A stretch of 6,860 nucleotides of DNA from JBBRMY01 sp038230595 (GTDB taxonomy: Bacteria; Bacteroidota; Ignavibacteria; Tepidaquicellales; Tepidaquicellaceae): NCBI GenBank assembly GCA_038230595.1, contig JBBRMY010000130.1:1-6860 (forward strand), given 5' to 3'. Positions within the stretch are counted from its first letter, which is position 1; each line of letters starts with the position of its first letter. The notes beneath the pieces were generated by a model, which worked only from the letters and a program-made list of their open reading frames with translations, searched no databases and had not been told where the DNA came from. The translations under genes were made by a program, and so were the position numbers. Of this stretch, positions 5,372-6,860 are shown in pieces.

Positions 5372-5716
5372 TTGGCAGCAAAGCTTAAGGGAATTTTGAC
5401 CTCTGATGGCGAACTGAAAATAAGCAAAGATGATTTGATCAGGTTCTACAAAGATGTAAAAGAACCTATTGTCATTCCTGCGAAAGCAGGAATCCCGTTA
5501 CAAAAGACAGAAGAGATTAGTTGTGATGAACAGGAAATAGAGATCGAAATTTTTCTACATAAAAGGAAATCAGTAATTCAGGATCAAACCACTGATAATA
5601 ACGTAAATATTGATATCGGCGAAGTAGAATTTTTATCAAAGAAATTGGGTCTGGATAAGAATTCTACTTCGTCATTTTTAAATTCCTTTGGTTCTTTAAA
5701 ATCAGGTAAAGCTTAA
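5372..5716 (+). CDS. VapB-like antitoxin candidate with inserted palindromic repeat
   Basis: This 114-residue ORF starts at TTG 5372, 2 nt after the rplW stop. No ATG exists near the start; an in-frame TTG at 5396 is an alternative, but it would cut off KLKGIL. The N-terminal KLKGILTSDGELKISKDDL resembles the beginning of small VapB-type antitoxins. A beta-rich stretch follows (IEIEIFLHKRK), and the tail FLSKKLGLDKNSTSSFLNSFGSLKSGKA would suit toxin binding. Residues 33-42 (IVIPAKAGIP) are encoded by a palindromic repeat at 5474-5493, which interrupts what looks like one continuous segment, so the ancestral protein was probably shorter. A PIN-domain gene follows, as expected of a toxin-antitoxin pair. 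No decisive motif is present, so antitoxin is inferred from size, position and partner. It could instead be an uncharacterised protein. Confidence 0.55.
   Translation: MAAKLKGILTSDGELKISKDDLIRFYKDVKEPIVIPAKAGIPLQKTEEISCDEQEIEIEIFLHKRKSVIQDQTTDNNVNIDIGEVEFLSKKLGLDKNSTSSFLNSFGSLKSGKA
5474..5493 (+). repeat. In-frame palindromic repeat, 8-bp arms with GAAA loop
   Basis: ATTCCTGC (5474-5481) and GCAGGAAT (5486-5493) are perfect inverted arms around GAAA, a GNRA tetraloop in RNA. With its flanks it reads GTCATTCCTGC...GCAGGAATCCC, the form of a widespread bacterial palindromic repeat whose translation VIPAKAGI(P/Q) often appears inside or at the ends of predicted proteins. Here it keeps the reading frame of the antitoxin-like gene. 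Family assignment is from memory of that motif; the palindrome is seen directly. Confidence 0.85.
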
Positions 5717-5750
5717 AAGGTGAAGCAGGACTTCGAAATTGAACATTCCT

Positions 5751-5776
5751 CGTTCCTACGCTCCAGCGTGGGAACG
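5751..5776 (+). repeat. Palindromic repeat at the start of the PIN gene
   Basis: CGTTCCTACGCT and AGCGTGGGAACG pair over 12 bp with one T-G mismatch (G.U in RNA) around CC. This matches a common dispersed palindrome of the CGTTCCCACGCT-CC-AGCGTGGGAACG type, often translated as RS(H/Y)A(P/G)AWER. It lies between the antitoxin-like stop and the first ATG of the PIN frame, and it is open in that frame. In mRNA its 3' arm ends 7 nt before ATG 5784, so it could hide the ribosome landing site. Confidence 0.85.
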
Positions 5777-5783
5777 TTTTGAA

Positions 5784-6221
5784 ATGATTATGAAATCTAA
5801 CTTCGAAGTATTTCTCGAAACAGATGTTTTTAAATATCATCTTGAAGGAAAAGAAAATTCGATCCTTGTAAAATGTCACCGTTTGTTTTCCTGCTTTACT
5901 TCCGTAATAAATGCTTCTGAGCTTTTCTCGCTTTCAAAAAATGAAGCAGACAGGACAAATATTAAAAGCAGCTTATTCGGTACAGGAGTTCTCGGAATTC
6001 CTTATAAGTATTCTGAAAGAGCCGGAAAGTTAATGAACGAATTTAAAGGATTTACACTTAGAGAATATATGATAGGAGCATTGCTCCTAGAAACTAAGCT
6101 GCCTGTGATCTCGTTCAGTAATAAAGATGTGAAGTTTTATGCAATGACCGGAATTAAGCATATTGATTCCGCCGCAGTTTTAAAACTCGACTCAGCAAAA
6201 CAAATTTTTAATACACTATGA
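5784..6221 (+). CDS. PIN-domain protein, VapC-like toxin candidate
   Basis: PIN-domain toxins are metal-dependent ribonucleases, usually cleaving tRNA or rRNA. From ATG 5784 the product has 145 residues. The fold order fits a PIN domain: VFLETDVFKYHL with D14, a central FTSVINASELFS with E46, then FTLREYMIGALLLETKLPVISFSNKDVKF and GIKHID at the end. The acidic residues would be D14, E46, E94 and D115. E94 stands where most PIN proteins have Asp (in the DxxIAA-like motif), so activity is uncertain. ATG 5784 or 5790 gives the usual N-terminus. TTG 5739, with AGCAGGA upstream, would add 15 residues, nine of them from the palindrome at 5751-5776. It follows an antitoxin-like gene, and its stop overlaps the sigma factor start by ATGA. 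The fold is inferred by eye. Confidence 0.7.
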   Translation: MIMKSNFEVFLETDVFKYHLEGKENSILVKCHRLFSCFTSVINASELFSLSKNEADRTNIKSSLFGTGVLGIPYKYSERAGKLMNEFKGFTLREYMIGALLLETKLPVISFSNKDVKFYAMTGIKHIDSAAVLKLDSAKQIFNTL

Positions 6222-6860
6222 AATTAACAAAACAATATACCAGTAGGGAAAATCAGTCTACTGATATTTATCTGAAAGAGATCAGCAGAACTGCTCCTCT
6301 TTCGGTTGCAGATGAAGTTGATTGCGCTAAGAGAATTAAGAAAAATGATAAGAGAGCCCTTGAGAAATTAGTTAAAGCTAATTTAAGATTTGTTGTTACG
6401 GTAGCAAAGCAGTATCAGAACCAGGGTTTATCTTTGAATGATCTTATAAATGAAGGAAATGTCGGACTGATCAAAGCCGCTAAAAAGTTTGATCATACAA
6501 GGGGATTTAAGTTCATCTCCTATGCGGTCTGGTGGATCAAGCAGTCAATACTTCAGGCATTAGCAGAGCAGTCAAGAGTTGTAAGGCTTCCGCTGAACAT
6601 CGTTCAGCAAAAGAGCAAGATCACGAAGATAATGAGTGAGCTTGAGCAGAAGAACGAAAGAGTACCAAACGTTCTTGAAATTGCAGAGCAATTGGATATG
6701 TCTGTTTACGAAGTTCAGGAAACACTTAAGAACTCCGGCGGTCACGTTTCAATGGATGCTCCGTCAATACATGGTGAAGATACGAAATTGATCGATATCA
6801 TGCCTGACAAGCAGGAAAAGCAGCCGGACACGAAGCTATTAGCTGACTCATTGAAGATCG
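6218..6860 (+). CDS. rpoD: Primary sigma-70 factor (RpoD/SigA), 3' end missing
   Basis: This subunit directs RNA polymerase to promoters. ATG 6218 opens a frame that runs off the window after 214 codons. Region 1.2 lies at about residues 14-48 (STDIYLKEI...). Region 2 follows: ANLRFVVTVAKQYQNQG, LNDLINEGNVGLIKAAKKFD, then RGFKFISYAVWWIKQSI (95-111), the part that opens and reads the -10 element. RVVRLPLN starts region 3, which ends near SMDAPSIHGED. Region 4 lies outside. There is no region 1.1 or long non-conserved insert, as in Bacteroidota/Chlorobiota primary sigma factors, and RFVVTVAKQYQNQGLSL fits that group better than alternative sigma factors. The start overlaps the PIN gene stop (ATGA), with no Shine-Dalgarno site, suggesting translational coupling. 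Placement next to S10-operon genes is unusual. Confidence 0.95.
   Translation, partial: MKLTKQYTSRENQSTDIYLKEISRTAPLSVADEVDCAKRIKKNDKRALEKLVKANLRFVVTVAKQYQNQGLSLNDLINEGNVGLIKAAKKFDHTRGFKFISYAVWWIKQSILQALAEQSRVVRLPLNIVQQKSKITKIMSELEQKNERVPNVLEIAEQLDMSVYEVQETLKNSGGHVSMDAPSIHGEDTKLIDIMPDKQEKQPDTKLLADSLKI

Noticed and set aside
5768..5776. GTGGGAACG as a Shine-Dalgarno site for the PIN gene
   Set aside because: It is the right arm of the palindrome at 5751-5776, matches the anti-SD poorly and would be base-paired.

Overview
The window is an AT-rich stretch in which every gene reads on the + strand. It covers the end of the str operon, the beginning of the S10 ribosomal-protein operon, and an unexpected junction to the primary sigma factor gene. 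In order: fusA (EF-G, 5' end outside the window), a tRNA-Ile with anticodon UAU, tuf (EF-Tu), an intrinsic terminator, rpsJ (S10), a 218-bp structured gap, rplC (L3), rplD (L4), rplW (L23), a small ORF that looks like a VapB-type antitoxin, a PIN-domain ORF that looks like a VapC-type toxin, and the first 214 codons of an RpoD/SigA-type sigma factor.

The proteins point to the Bacteroidota/Chlorobiota/Ignavibacteriota group. EF-G ends in the form usual there (NEVQVIKSLVPLSEMFGY...FSHYDETPRN). The sigma factor is the short type that starts almost directly at region 1.2. Ribosomal-protein genes begin without Shine-Dalgarno sites, some at TTG, and the tRNA does not encode CCA. This is recognition by eye; species and class cannot be fixed.

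Translation elongation occupies 1-3250. EF-G ends, a hairpin-rich spacer leads to the tRNA, and tuf follows with the only strong Shine-Dalgarno site in the window and a textbook terminator. The ribosomal-protein block occupies 3291-5369. rplC, rplD and rplW are packed with 5-bp gaps, but rpsJ and rplC are separated by a gap holding several inverted repeats, a possible promoter and a possible 21-codon leader ORF.

The most interesting part is 5370-6860. rplB, the usual neighbour of rplW, is absent. In its place is a tightly packed antitoxin-like/PIN-like pair whose last gene overlaps the start of the sigma factor gene by ATGA. Two different palindromic repeats sit inside this pair. One, with 8-bp arms and a GAAA loop, lies in frame inside the antitoxin-like gene and encodes VIPAKAGIP. 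The other, with 12-bp arms, lies at the start of the PIN gene and reads RSYAPAWER. A third structured segment sharing a 9-nt start with the second lies between rpsJ and rplC. If the junction is real, a toxin-antitoxin-derived module links ribosomal-protein expression to the primary sigma factor, and coding sequence there is being invaded by palindromic repeats.
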